Assembly: GCF_000407145.1 (NCBI RefSeq)
Contig: NZ_KE136472.1
Span: 849,658 to 913,657 of the forward strand
DNA: 64,000 nucleotides
Reading direction: 5' to 3'
From: Enterococcus caccae ATCC BAA-1240
Lineage (GTDB): Bacteria; Bacillota; Bacilli; Lactobacillales; Enterococcaceae
Shown: piece by piece, positions 14,979 through 25,266 of the stretch
How the letters are laid out: each line of letters opens with the position of its first letter
Numbering within the stretch: position 1 is the stretch's first letter
The notes under the pieces: generated by a model
Told to the model about the DNA's origin: nothing
The model's input: only the letters and a program-made list of their open reading frames with translations
The model's database searches: none
Made by a program: the position numbers and the translations under genes

Positions 14979-17342
14979 ATGAAAAAGAAAAAACATTCTT
15001 TCCTTATGGTAACAGTCTTACTAAGTAGTCTTGTTATTTTTGTTACTCTTAAAATAGAAACGAAGTCTGTTTTGAAAGCAGAAGAAAGTCCTAGAAAAAT
15101 CAATCGTCAAGCTCGAGTAGAGACAACTCCCCCTAAAATAACAGATCAAGAAATTCTCTCAAAGTACAATTTGATAAAAGATTTTGAAGGATATACTAAA
15201 TATAGATATGATGATTGGATTCCATACAGTACTTGGAATGGAACAACTTATGTGAGATTTACTGATGCGAATAACGATAATGTGACTGGAACTATAATTG
15301 GTCGTGAGCTTTCACTTAAAAGTGTCCCGAATATAAGTCTTTATGCTCTTGTAAAAACCACAATCCGTACGATACCTGATCACTATTATCAATTTTCGAC
15401 TGTAATGAGTGGAAGCGCTAGTGGAGGTTACGAATCGCAATATGCTTTCGATTGGTTATCAAATTCAGATGTAAATAATCCTGTGTCTATTTATCCAGAC
15501 TACAGCAATTTAAAAAAACGTAGTTTGGGTTCTATAAATATTTCAAAGATTATTCAGGCAAAGACAGAAGAAATGACTCTTGTTTTTAGTATTGCTTCTA
15601 TAGGGATGTATAATACAGGAGTAAAATTTTCTAACCTATCCCTCGTGGATTTGAACCAAGGAGTTGCAGAATCAAATGAATGGATTGAAGGTTTATTCAC
15701 AGATAAAACGCATACAGAATTAAAACTATCAACGACACAAGCGGAAATTGATAAGGTAAAAGAATTGATTGAAACGATTCTTGATGCAACGACAAAAACG
15801 GAACTGTCTAAGGAACTAGCCAAAGCTCAAGCTTTGCTGGACAAAATTACGATGAGCTTGACCATTCCAACAGAATTGGTGAATGATCCGAAAAATGAAC
15901 TAAGCCATATCATCAAAGGAAAAACCTATCCAAATTCCTTTCTTCAATTCTCAGGAAGTAGTGAATTTCCAGTGGGAACGTTAAGCTCAGAAGTGGCGAA
16001 GGATTCAAAAAAATACCAGATTCGCGCAGATGCAGAAGGGAACTTTAGCTACTCACTGCCAGAAGGAAAGTATTTTAAGTGGAATGAAAAAATCACCGTG
16101 ACGAGCATGTTAAGAGGGAAAACGACTTCTGAAACACGGCAAGTCAAAGATGTCATCCCACCAGAGAAACCGACATTAAATGCAATCAAAGACCAAACAG
16201 GAACCATTTCAGGTCAGGCGGAAGCGGGAGCCACGGTCACGATGTATGATAAATCGGATGCAACTGTGTTTTTAACAGGAACAGCTGGGACGGATGGTCA
16301 ATATTCATTGGTTGTACCAGAAGCTAAAAAACCGTTAGTTCCTTATAAAACGTATTATGTTACTGCAACAGATGCCGCAGGGAATGTCAGCGTTGCTTCT
16401 GATTCTCAAGTTGTCGCCGATACCACACCACCAAAAGCTGAAGCGGTAAAACAAGAGTTAACCCTAGGTGATAAGCTGCCATCCATCGATAAAATGCTTG
16501 CGAATGTTTCAGATAATGCTGGAACAGCAGATTTAACTATTGAAATGACGAAAACACCTGATGTTTCTAAAACAGGGTATAAAACAGCTGACATCACATT
16601 GACTGATAAAGCAGGAAATGCTCTCGTTGTTGTTGTACCGATAACGGTAAAAGATGATTTGACATCAATGGATAGTAAAAACTTACTGAAAGCCGATGAT
16701 TTCTCAGCCTTAGCCATTGATTTACCAGAAACAGCGGCTGAGCAAAAGGCATTTATTTTAAAACATGGAGCAGTTGAGGCGTGGGACTTAGATAAAGGGC
16801 AGTTGATCAATGACAAACTTGTCTATAGTCAAGGAAGCCTAAAAAAAGAACCAGGAGTATATTCGATCACAGTTACGCTTGGAAGTTTAACACGTGTATT
16901 TAAAGTGACACTCGTAGAGGGAAGTTTGTCTTTTGATAAAACGATAGACAAACTCACATTTGGAACCCAAACAATTGCATCGAAAGAACAGTTTGTGCTT
17001 TCAGAAAATAAGTTAAGCCTGTCTATAAATGACACTCGATTTAAAATGAATAAATGGCGTTTGTTAGCAAAAATGGATCATCCACTGAAAACCAAAGACG
17101 GGTTGACTTCAGCGAGTAGTTTAGTCTATCGCTCGTACGAATCAGGTAAGGTTGTGGATAAAAAACTGACCGAATTAAATACTCAGATGTATGAACCAGG
17201 CAAATTAAACAACGGTGTTATTCAAGTGGACTTTACGAAAGAAAAAGAAAAAGAAGTGGGGTTGAATATCCTGCCTGGAACTGTTCAGTCAGATAAAGAA
17301 TATTCCACTCAAATAATATGGACACTTGAAGATGGACCGTAA
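14979..17342 (+). CDS. large modular WxL-domain surface protein, copy C
   Basis: 787 residues. The leader is followed by a variable region (about 55-235) that is closer to copy A than to copy B; both have KTTIRTIP, DHYYQFST or NHYYQFST, and AFDWLSNSDVN. The helical segment from about 239, the Ig-like modules and the WxL domain (W693 and W781) are nearly identical to the other copies. AGAGGTGATG precedes the ATG. Unlike units A and B, no small WxL gene follows; after a 245-base gap comes the intact DUF916 gene. Expected to be wall-bound through its C-terminus with an exposed N-terminal module of unknown ligand. Confidence 0.85.
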   Translation: MKKKKHSFLMVTVLLSSLVIFVTLKIETKSVLKAEESPRKINRQARVETTPPKITDQEILSKYNLIKDFEGYTKYRYDDWIPYSTWNGTTYVRFTDANNDNVTGTIIGRELSLKSVPNISLYALVKTTIRTIPDHYYQFSTVMSGSASGGYESQYAFDWLSNSDVNNPVSIYPDYSNLKKRSLGSINISKIIQAKTEEMTLVFSIASIGMYNTGVKFSNLSLVDLNQGVAESNEWIEGLFTDKTHTELKLSTTQAEIDKVKELIETILDATTKTELSKELAKAQALLDKITMSLTIPTELVNDPKNELSHIIKGKTYPNSFLQFSGSSEFPVGTLSSEVAKDSKKYQIRADAEGNFSYSLPEGKYFKWNEKITVTSMLRGKTTSETRQVKDVIPPEKPTLNAIKDQTGTISGQAEAGATVTMYDKSDATVFLTGTAGTDGQYSLVVPEAKKPLVPYKTYYVTATDAAGNVSVASDSQVVADTTPPKAEAVKQELTLGDKLPSIDKMLANVSDNAGTADLTIEMTKTPDVSKTGYKTADITLTDKAGNALVVVVPITVKDDLTSMDSKNLLKADDFSALAIDLPETAAEQKAFILKHGAVEAWDLDKGQLINDKLVYSQGSLKKEPGVYSITVTLGSLTRVFKVTLVEGSLSFDKTIDKLTFGTQTIASKEQFVLSENKLSLSINDTRFKMNKWRLLAKMDHPLKTKDGLTSASSLVYRSYESGKVVDKKLTELNTQMYEPGKLNNGVIQVDFTKEKEKEVGLNILPGTVQSDKEYSTQIIWTLEDGP

Positions 17343-17587
17343 GAATGAAGAAAAATAAGAAAAATTATTGTTTTGCTGTTTAAAGTAGAAGGGTGTATCT
17401 GAAAAAGGGATTAAGTGGAAAATTCAACGTTACAATCCCCAACGCTCATTTCTCTATAGAATCAACGCTACTGCAAATAACAAAAACAATAAAAACAACC
17501 ATTGCAGCGATAAGTTGTTGTAATGGTTGGTTCTTACATAAAAAAATAACATATATTCAAACATAAGAAAGTTAGGAGAAATTAGTA
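17343..17587 (+). other. intergenic region between copy C and the DUF916 gene
   Basis: It holds a hairpin (17496-17506 with 17519-17529) followed by TTCTTACATAAA at 17531. Hairpin and motif correspond to those after WxL-3 at 10196-10254. A 12-codon open frame starts at 17345 (MKKNKKNYCFAV) and could be the relic of a lost gene start, but this is speculative. Confidence 0.5.
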
Positions 17588-18700
17588 ATGAATAAACGAA
17601 TAGCCGCACTGTTACTTTTGATTATAATGATAGGTTGTACCCCTATAAAAGCTTCTGCACAAGTTGGAAAAATGAATGTTTCTATGACAGCAGTAATTCC
17701 TGAAAATCAAATTGATAAAACGAAAACTTACTTTGATTTAAAAATGAAGCCAGGGCAAGTTCAAGAATTAGAAGTTTTAATAAATAATCCTTTAGACGAA
17801 CCAGTGACTGTAGAAAATCACGCCAACACAGCTATTACTAATGATAATGGGATTGTTGACTATAGCAATTCAGAACCGAAGTTAGATGAAACGTTAAAAT
17901 CACCTTTTTCAGCTATTAGTGAGCTAGAAAAAGAAACAACTATTCCAGCAAAAAGTTCAAAATCATTAAAAGTGAAGGTAACCATGCCAGAAGAAGAATT
18001 TGATGGTGTAATATTGGGCGGTCTTTATTTTACTGAAAAAGAAGACAAAACAAAGGAAGAAAAAGAAAACTCAGGAGTACAAATCAGGAATCGCTTAGCG
18101 TTTGCGGTTGGTATAATGATTAGAGAAAATGATAATGCAATTAAACCAGATTTGAAATTAGGAAAAATACAACCCTCACAAGTGAATTACAGAAATGTTT
18201 TAAAAGCAAATATTCAAAATACACAGCCCGTAATTATACAGGACATGAAAGTTGATGTCCGTGTAACTAAAAAAGGCAAAAACGAGAGTCTTTTTGAACA
18301 GAACAAAACTGGCGTGCGTATGGCACCTAACTCAAATTTTAATTTTGGGATCAGTTGGGCTAACCAAGAGTTTAAACCTGGAACATATACATTGCATATG
18401 AATGTGACGAGCGGATCAGATGAATGGAAATGGTCTAAAGACTTTGAAATTAGTAAAAAAGAAGCACAGGAATTGAATGAACAGGCAGTTGAGTTGGAAG
18501 TTGACAATACAAAGTGGTACATTATCGGAGGAGTAGCGGGAGCTATAGTATTAATCATCATTACTTTTGTGCTAAGTCAGTATATCAGTAAAAAAAGACG
18601 TCAGAAAAGAAAGAGATTAAAAGCTCAAGCTATTAAGAAAAATAGAAAAAAATCTATGACAAAAACAAGTGCTAGAAAAAAACATAAAAAAAATAACTAG
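17588..18700 (+). CDS. DUF916/DUF3324 protein, WxL-interacting membrane partner
   Basis: 370 residues. A signal peptide (about 1-25, ending KASAQ) precedes an extracellular DUF916 domain (about 30-155, with YFDLKMKPGQ). A DUF3324 domain follows (about 165-295, with QPVIIQDMKVDVRV and FGISWANQEF). One transmembrane helix (about 315-338) leads to a very basic cytoplasmic tail. In current family names these are the WxLIP peptidoglycan-binding and host-binding domains. Such proteins accompany WxL proteins in Csc-type clusters and are thought to hold them at the cell surface. It is the only intact copy in the array; fragments of lost copies are at 10264 and 14424. A MIGC sequence in the leader is a poor lipobox, and I prefer the ordinary signal peptide. 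Confidence 0.9.
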   Translation: MNKRIAALLLLIIMIGCTPIKASAQVGKMNVSMTAVIPENQIDKTKTYFDLKMKPGQVQELEVLINNPLDEPVTVENHANTAITNDNGIVDYSNSEPKLDETLKSPFSAISELEKETTIPAKSSKSLKVKVTMPEEEFDGVILGGLYFTEKEDKTKEEKENSGVQIRNRLAFAVGIMIRENDNAIKPDLKLGKIQPSQVNYRNVLKANIQNTQPVIIQDMKVDVRVTKKGKNESLFEQNKTGVRMAPNSNFNFGISWANQEFKPGTYTLHMNVTSGSDEWKWSKDFEISKKEAQELNEQAVELEVDNTKWYIIGGVAGAIVLIIITFVLSQYISKKRRQKRKRLKAQAIKKNRKKSMTKTSARKKHKKNN

Positions 18701-18758
18701 TGATATAAGGTAATTTACAGAGCATTTTCAAATTCACTATAAATTAGGAGAGAAATAT

Positions 18759-19454
18759 ATGTACAATATAGGTTATTTTTCATTAAGAACACCTCAAAAT
18801 AATTACTATAAAACATTGGATTTAGATCAACAATGCTCACTTGAACTCATTGATAAAGTTTCTTTAGAGGATTTAGGTGAATTAGATGTTCTTATAATAG
18901 AAGAGAGTAAAGAACTCAACTTTACAAATATATGTGAATGGTTGTTAGAAATAAGAAAAATCTCTGATATTTACATTCTTATTCTCGCAGATGTGGATCA
19001 AATGATTTTTACTTCTCGCATGGTTTATTTAAAATTAGGAGCAGATGGTATTTTCACTGAGGAAGCGGATGAGATGGATTTGATTGTGAAAAACATTTTG
19101 AAACGGTTAAAAAAAGAAACGGTTAAAAAGCGAGAAAATCAATCTTCTTTTGAGATAATACCAGAGAAATCATGTGTATTAGTTAATAAAAAGCAAGAAG
19201 TTGATTTGACAAGACAAGAGTTTTTAGCATTAACGATTTTGTATAAAAATAAAAACCAAACAGTTACGTATGAAGATATTTACAAAGGTGTTTGGGCTAA
19301 AAATGGCAGTGGGGTTCAAAAAAATCGAGTATGTAATTTGGTTTCTCATGTGAGAAAAAAGTTTGCTGATTTAAAAAATTCACCTGTTCAAGTAAAAACA
19401 ATACGTTCTATTGGTTATATTCTAGATACTTCTTTTTCAGAAAAAGAAGTATAA
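18759..19454 (+). CDS. winged-helix regulator with a pseudo-receiver domain
   Basis: 231 residues. Residues 1-115 have the layout of a response-regulator receiver, but the phosphate-accepting Asp is replaced: LDVLIIEES puts E48 at that place. The N-terminal acidic pair and the conserved Lys are also missing. Residues 130-225 are an OmpR/PhoB-type winged helix (VDLTRQEFLALTILYKNKN, then VSHVRKKF and KTIRSIGYIL). No histidine kinase gene is nearby. It follows the DUF916 gene by 58 bases, with a good AGGAGAG site, and probably belongs to that transcript. The domain order is clear. Its independence from phosphorylation and its control of the WxL genes are inferences. Confidence 0.8.
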   Translation: MYNIGYFSLRTPQNNYYKTLDLDQQCSLELIDKVSLEDLGELDVLIIEESKELNFTNICEWLLEIRKISDIYILILADVDQMIFTSRMVYLKLGADGIFTEEADEMDLIVKNILKRLKKETVKKRENQSSFEIIPEKSCVLVNKKQEVDLTRQEFLALTILYKNKNQTVTYEDIYKGVWAKNGSGVQKNRVCNLVSHVRKKFADLKNSPVQVKTIRSIGYILDTSFSEKEV

Positions 19455-19575
19455 GTTTTTATGATAGAGCGACAGAAAACATTCCCTCGAAGTGATTGAA
19501 ACTCTGAGAAACTCGTACGTGGTCTCATTCACTCTTATTCTGAAGACCGTTAGCCATTTGTTCATGACGGCTATG

Positions 19576-19616
19576 AACGCAACCTTATCCTTTTTAGGTA
19601 GAGGTTGTGTTTTTAA
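19576..19616 (+). terminator. terminator after the pseudo-receiver regulator
   Basis: AACGCAACCT pairs with AGGTTGTGTT (one G-U pair) and is followed by TTTTAATTTA. Confidence 0.6.
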
Positions 19617-19747
19617 TTTATAGTTATAGTCTGTATTATGATTCAAAGGTTCCACTTGTTGGTGGAGTCTATTCTAAAGAATTTCTTGTTGTGTTTTACA
19701 ATGATTTTAGGTGTTCCCGAAGGTTCGTTTTTTACCACCGTTTATTC

Positions 19748-19806
19748 AGATTTTAAGGAGCTGATATATAACTTGAAAAGTTATTGTCCAGCTCCTTAAA
19801 ATCTTA
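19748..19806. terminator. 16-bp inverted repeat, probable bidirectional terminator
   Basis: AGATTTTAAGGAGCTG at 19748-19763 is perfectly complementary to 19789-19804, with a 25-base loop. It lies just 3' of the leftward gene ending at 19818. Confidence 0.6.
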
Positions 19807-19817
19807 TTCTTGTTTAT

Positions 19818-20243
19818 TTAACTAATTTCCACTCTGGGAACGCTATTCAGTGAATCAGAAGGTTCAAGATTGAAACTATAAGAATAATAGCGGAATAAAA
19901 GATTTAAAATATAAAAAGAAGCGATCTCTGTGGATACAAATCCTTTTAAAGAAGTAATAGAAAAAGTAAGTAAAGAGATTACTAGAAATAAAATAATAAA
20001 TAATGAGAATAATTGCTTGATATGATTATTATTTACAATAACTACTTCTTTCGTTTCAGACTCTATTTTTATTGTTTTAGAAAAGTAGAAATAACCCTCT
20101 TTAAAACTAAGAACATCGCCATCTTCTACTTCTATCTCTGTTACAATGTTATTAAATAACTTTCCTTGTTTAATCCCATTTTTATAAATAACAAAATGGC
20201 GCATGCATCCCCATGGTGTTTGGCGTTTTAAGCTGATGTTCAT
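19818..20243 (-). CDS. unknown two-helix membrane protein
   Basis: 141 residues of unrecognised family. The N-terminal 75 residues look like beta-rich soluble sequence (FVIYKNGIKQGKLF, then VEDGDVLSFKEGYFYF). Two hydrophobic stretches follow: about 80-102 (LFSLFIILFLVISLLTFS) and, shorter, about 107-120. The tail is polar. ATG 20243 is chosen because AGGAGGT precedes it at six bases; the GTG at 20252 overlaps that site. The gene stands alone, oppositely oriented to the WxL regulator. The soluble part recalls small PEGA- or FHA-like beta folds, but no motif decides it. Confidence 0.6.
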   Translation of the reverse strand: MNISLKRQTPWGCMRHFVIYKNGIKQGKLFNNIVTEIEVEDGDVLSFKEGYFYFSKTIKIESETKEVVIVNNNHIKQLFSLFIILFLVISLLTFSITSLKGFVSTEIASFYILNLLFRYYSYSFNLEPSDSLNSVPRVEIS

Positions 20244-20370
20244 TATAACCACCTCCTAGGAGTAGTTTCCCATAAATAGAAGAGTATAGAATCGAGCAAA
20301 AGACCGATTTATTCTGCCATTTTTATCCTGCTAAAGTCGTAGTTATTTTTTGATTTGTATACTGATAAGA

Positions 20371-20418
20371 AAAAAGAACGAATACTTGTATTCTAGTTAG
20401 TATGTTCGTTCTTTTATA
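20371..20418. terminator. terminator after the flavoprotein gene
   Basis: AAAAGAACGAATACT pairs with AGTATGTTCGTTCTTTT with one bulged G. It lies just downstream of the leftward flavoprotein gene, whose transcript would end in the U-run read from the A-rich left arm. Confidence 0.65.
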
Positions 20419-20430
20419 ATTATAACCTAA

Positions 20431-21720
20431 TTAGTCTTGCTCTACAGATGGTAAAAAAGTATAGTCGGCTATATTAGCCGCATGTGTGCCTGCAACATGT
20501 CCGGTCACAAATGCTGCAGTAACATTATATCCTCCAGTATAACCATTAATGTCAAGTAACTCTCCAGCGAAAAATAATCCATTGACCAATTTACTCTCCA
20601 TTGTTTTAGGGTGGATTTCTTTCAATGAAATTCCGCCACCAGTTACAAAAGACTTTTCGATCGGAAGTGTTTTTGCAGCATTTATTCTAAAAGACTTTAA
20701 GCACTGGACAATTTTATCAAGTTGTTGCTCCGATATTTGTTTTGATTGATAGTCAGAAAGATCAGTTTTGTTCAAGACAAAATCTAATAGTCGTTCAGCA
20801 ACAAGATTTTTCAGTGAATTTTTTAGTGCTTTTTCGGGTTGCTCTAGAAGTCTCCTTTGGATCTCGTTTTTCAATTCTAATGCTGTTTTTTGAGGGAAAA
20901 TATCAAGTTGTAAAGTAACAGCTTTATGCTCATTTTTAACTAATTCTTGATTAACAAAGCTTGAACATCTCAGAGCAGCCGGACCCGAGACACCAAAATG
21001 AGTAAAAAGAAGATCCATCTGATGTGTCACGATTACTTTCCCTTTGCTATTTAAAACAGAAAGTGCCACATCTTGTAAAGAAAGACCTTGTAACGTTTTT
21101 TCTGTAATAAAATCATCATTAGAAACGATTGGCGACTCCGTTGCATACAAAGGGCTGATAGTATGACCTAATCGTTTAGCAAGTTTATATCCGTCTCCTG
21201 TCGAGCCTGTGGAAGGATAGGTACGCCCGCCTGTTGTTAAAATGACACAAGGTGCATAGATTTTTTCATGCTCTAAAGCGACTCCGATGATTTGTCCTTC
21301 TTTATGTAATACTTTTTCAACTTTTGCTTCTGTGTAAATCGTTACACCCAGTTTTTCCAATTGATTGAATAGAGTTTCAACGATCGTTTTTGAACGATCA
21401 GTGACAGGAAACATGCGTCCGTGATCTTCTTCCTTTAAATGGGTACCATTAGATTCGAAAAATTCCATGATATCGTAATTGTTAAATTGTGAAAAAGCGC
21501 TATACAAAAACTTTCCATTTCCTGGTATATGCGCAATGATCTCATCAGCAGGACGATTGTTGGTCACATTACAACGACCGCCGCCAGTTAATAAGAGTTT
21601 TTTACCTACACGTTTATTTTTTTCTATCAATAAGGTACTGCTTCCGGCTTTTGCCGCAGCAATCGCCGCCATCATGCCACTCGTACCTGCTCCGACGACA
21701 ATAACATCAAAACATTTCAT
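20431..21720 (-). CDS. BaiN/YhiN-type FAD-dependent oxidoreductase (HI0933 family)
   Basis: 429 residues. The N-terminal Rossmann fold binds FAD (VVGAGTSGMMAAIAAAKAG, then the family signature GKKLLLTGGGRCNVTNN at about 40-56). A second glycine motif near 165-175 (TTGGRTYPSTGSTGDGY) and a C-terminal GGYNVTAAFVTGHVAG complete the cofactor site. The length is normal. Members are cytoplasmic flavoproteins; BaiN was linked to bile-acid dehydroxylation, but most members have no proven reaction. It is transcribed divergently from gdhA across 138 bases and has its own terminator, so it appears to be a single-gene unit. Confidence 0.88.
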   Translation of the reverse strand: MKCFDVIVVGAGTSGMMAAIAAAKAGSSTLLIEKNKRVGKKLLLTGGGRCNVTNNRPADEIIAHIPGNGKFLYSAFSQFNNYDIMEFFESNGTHLKEEDHGRMFPVTDRSKTIVETLFNQLEKLGVTIYTEAKVEKVLHKEGQIIGVALEHEKIYAPCVILTTGGRTYPSTGSTGDGYKLAKRLGHTISPLYATESPIVSNDDFITEKTLQGLSLQDVALSVLNSKGKVIVTHQMDLLFTHFGVSGPAALRCSSFVNQELVKNEHKAVTLQLDIFPQKTALELKNEIQRRLLEQPEKALKNSLKNLVAERLLDFVLNKTDLSDYQSKQISEQQLDKIVQCLKSFRINAAKTLPIEKSFVTGGGISLKEIHPKTMESKLVNGLFFAGELLDINGYTGGYNVTAAFVTGHVAGTHAANIADYTFLPSVEQD

Positions 21721-21858
21721 AAATTCTCCTCCAGTTCAATGGTAGTTTAACACAAATTTGAAAATTTTTTCTAAGTTTTTTTCAATTTACAGTAAAAAGT
21801 TGTGGAAATTTTCTGAATTTAGGTTAAAATAGGATTATAACAATGAGAGGGTGATTAA

Positions 21859-23205
<1,347 letters not shown>

Positions 23206-23220
23206 TTTAAAATAAGTAAG

Positions 23221-23270
23221 AATGAAGAATGATAATGAGGGATTTAATCATAATCATTCTTCATTTTTTC
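23221..23270 (+). terminator. terminator of gdhA
   Basis: AATGAAGAATGAT at 23221-23233 pairs perfectly with 23253-23265 and runs into six T residues. Confidence 0.85.
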
Positions 23271-23452
23271 GGTTCTGCTTTTATTCTGTATAGACCAATT
23301 CTGCTGAGAAATAGTTAGATTTGTGCTGTAAATAAGTCTTTTTAACTGATTTAAAATAAAATTGGTACAGACAATCATAATTTGCTTGAAAAAAGCATGA
23401 AAAGAACGTAAAGTAGTGAGTGTATTAAGTTTAATTTCAAGGAGGAGAAGGA

Positions 23453-24802
23453 ATGTCACACATTCAATTTGATTATTCCAATTTGACACCATTTGTTGCT
23501 GATCATGAATTGGAATACATGCAGACACAAGTGACTGCAGTAGACAAAGCATTAAGAGAAGGAACTGGGGCTGGAAGTGATTTTACTGGTTGGATTGATT
23601 TGCCAGAAAATTATGATAAAGACGAATTTGCTCGTATAGAAAAAGCGGCTGAAAAAATTCAATCTGATTCAGAGGTTTTAGTTGTGATTGGTATTGGTGG
23701 TTCTTACTTAGGTGCAAGAGCAGCAATCGAATTTTTACATCATTCATTTAATAATCTATTACCAGCAGATGAACGAAAAGCACCACAAGTTTTCTTTGCT
23801 GGAAACAGTATCAGTTCAACTTATTTAGCTGATTTGATCAATGTTATTGGTGATCGTGACTTCTCAGTAAATGTGATTTCTAAATCAGGTACAACGACAG
23901 AACCTGCAATCGCATTTAGAGTATTTAAAGAATTATTGATCAAAAAATATGGTAAAGAAGAAGCGAACAAGCGTATTTATGCTACAACTGACCGTGAGAA
24001 AGGTGCTGTGAAAGTTGAAGCGGATGCTGAAGGTTGGGAAACATTTGTGATTCCTGATGATGTCGGTGGACGTTTCACGGTATTGACGCCAGTTGGGTTA
24101 TTACCGATTGCAGTTAGCGGGGGAGATATTGATGCCTTGATGACAGGTGCCAATGATGCGCGCAAAGAATATGCATCAACAACTGATTTAAGTAAAAACC
24201 AAGCCTATCAATACGCTGCGTTGAGAAATATCTTATATCGTAAAGGCAAAACAACTGAAATGTTGATCAACTATGAACCAGGAATGCATTACTTCTCTGA
24301 GTGGTGGAAACAATTGTTTGGTGAATCAGAAGGAAAAGATCAAAAGGGAATTTTCCCCGCAGCAGCAGATTTTTCTACTGACTTACATTCAATGGGACAA
24401 TACGTTCAAGATGGCATGCGTAATTTATTTGAAACGGTTGTTAAAGTTGAGACACCACGTCATGTGGTTTCGATCCCAGAACTTAGTGAAGATTTAGACG
24501 GACTAGGATACTTGCAAGGAAAAGAAATAGACTTTGTAAATACAAAAGCTTTTGAAGGTACTTTGCTTGCGCATACAGATGGCGGTGTACCAAATATGAT
24601 CGTTAAAATTCCTGCAATGGATGCTTATTCATTAGGTTATGTTATGTACTTCTTTGAAATAGCTGTTGGTATCTCAGGTTATTTGAACGGTGTGAATCCA
24701 TTTGACCAAGAAGGTGTAGAAGCCTACAAGAAAAATATGTTCGCGCTTCTGGGCAAACCAGGCTTTGAAGACTTAGCCAAAGAATTGAATGCACGTTTGT
24801 GA
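23453..24802 (+). CDS. pgi: glucose-6-phosphate isomerase
   Basis: 449 residues, the short bacterial form. It interconverts glucose-6-phosphate and fructose-6-phosphate in glycolysis. Motifs seen are [15 protein letters not shown] (about 74-88), the phosphate-binding [17 protein letters not shown] (about 141-157), [17 protein letters not shown], and [20 protein letters not shown] containing the C-terminal signature. AAGGAGGAG precedes the ATG at ideal spacing. It is a single-gene unit: gdhA ends with a terminator before it, and a repeat element plus terminator follow it about 200 bases downstream. Confidence 0.96.
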   Translation: MSHIQFDYSNLTPFVADHELEYMQTQVTAVDKALREGTGAGSDFTGWIDLPENYDKDEFARIEKAAEKIQSDSEVLVVIGIGGSYLGARAAIEFLHHSFNNLLPADERKAPQVFFAGNSISSTYLADLINVIGDRDFSVNVISKSGTTTEPAIAFRVFKELLIKKYGKEEANKRIYATTDREKGAVKVEADAEGWETFVIPDDVGGRFTVLTPVGLLPIAVSGGDIDALMTGANDARKEYASTTDLSKNQAYQYAALRNILYRKGKTTEMLINYEPGMHYFSEWWKQLFGESEGKDQKGIFPAAADFSTDLHSMGQYVQDGMRNLFETVVKVETPRHVVSIPELSEDLDGLGYLQGKEIDFVNTKAFEGTLLAHTDGGVPNMIVKIPAMDAYSLGYVMYFFEIAVGISGYLNGVNPFDQEGVEAYKKNMFALLGKPGFEDLAKELNARL

Positions 24803-25266
24803 AATTGGAACAAGTAGAGACAAAACTGTTGAGTTAGGAAGTAATCAACTTTCAGTGTTTAAATGCCTAGCATTAGATGGAATACAAAGAAGCGAATAAT
24901 AGCGAATATTGTTTTGATTATTTACATTTAGAGAGAGAATGGGGCAGAAGCTTATTTCCGAAGGGATTGCTTCTGCTTCCACCGTTTATTCGAATTTAGG
25001 GTGTGAAACAAAAGTGATTTTTACTTTTGTTCCACACTCTTTTTTTGTCGGAAAAATTACTGTTGTTCTTTTCTAAAAAGAATGGTTACCCTTGTGAACG
25101 CTTTGATTTTATTTGTGAAATATCCGTTATTCTCCTATCTAGAACAATAAATGAACCAGTAATGGAGTTTAATATTAGGAATGGTCAGTGTAAGATAGTC
25201 TTATAGATGTTTCTACAATATGTAAAGTATGTTTTATCTGTGGTTCTGAAAAACAAAGAGGAGGGA
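24803..25266 (+). other. long intergenic region between pgi and the second WxL locus
   Basis: It has no credible gene. It contains a segment around 24942-24976 (GGGGCAGAAGCTT then GCTTCTGCTTCC) that can fold on itself, the element at 24956-24991 shared with 19714-19747, and the terminator at 25001-25047. The promoter of the WxL gene at 25267 should lie after 25050, but I find no convincing boxes. Confidence 0.55.
25001..25047 (+). terminator. terminator downstream of pgi
   Basis: GTGTGAAACAAAAGT (25001-25015) pairs with ACTTTTGTTCCACAC (25023-25037) with one mismatch, followed by a run of T residues. Confidence 0.85.

Larger units (their letters stand above)
19455..19817. other. non-coding region with two terminator-like hairpins
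   Basis: It separates the converging WxL-locus regulator and the unknown membrane protein gene. It contains the hairpins at 19576-19616 and 19748-19804, and between them a 34-base element (19714-19747) that recurs at 24956-24991 in the same setting before a hairpin. No credible gene is seen. Confidence 0.6.

Noticed and set aside
17588..17665. DUF916 protein as a lipoprotein because of MIGC in the leader
   Set aside because: Met at the -3 position is atypical, a normal cleavage site (KASAQ) follows, and family members are anchored by their C-terminal helix.
25093..25106. TGTGAACGCTTTGA as a cre site upstream of the fourth large WxL gene
   Set aside because: It departs from the cre consensus at two fixed positions and no promoter was recognised nearby.
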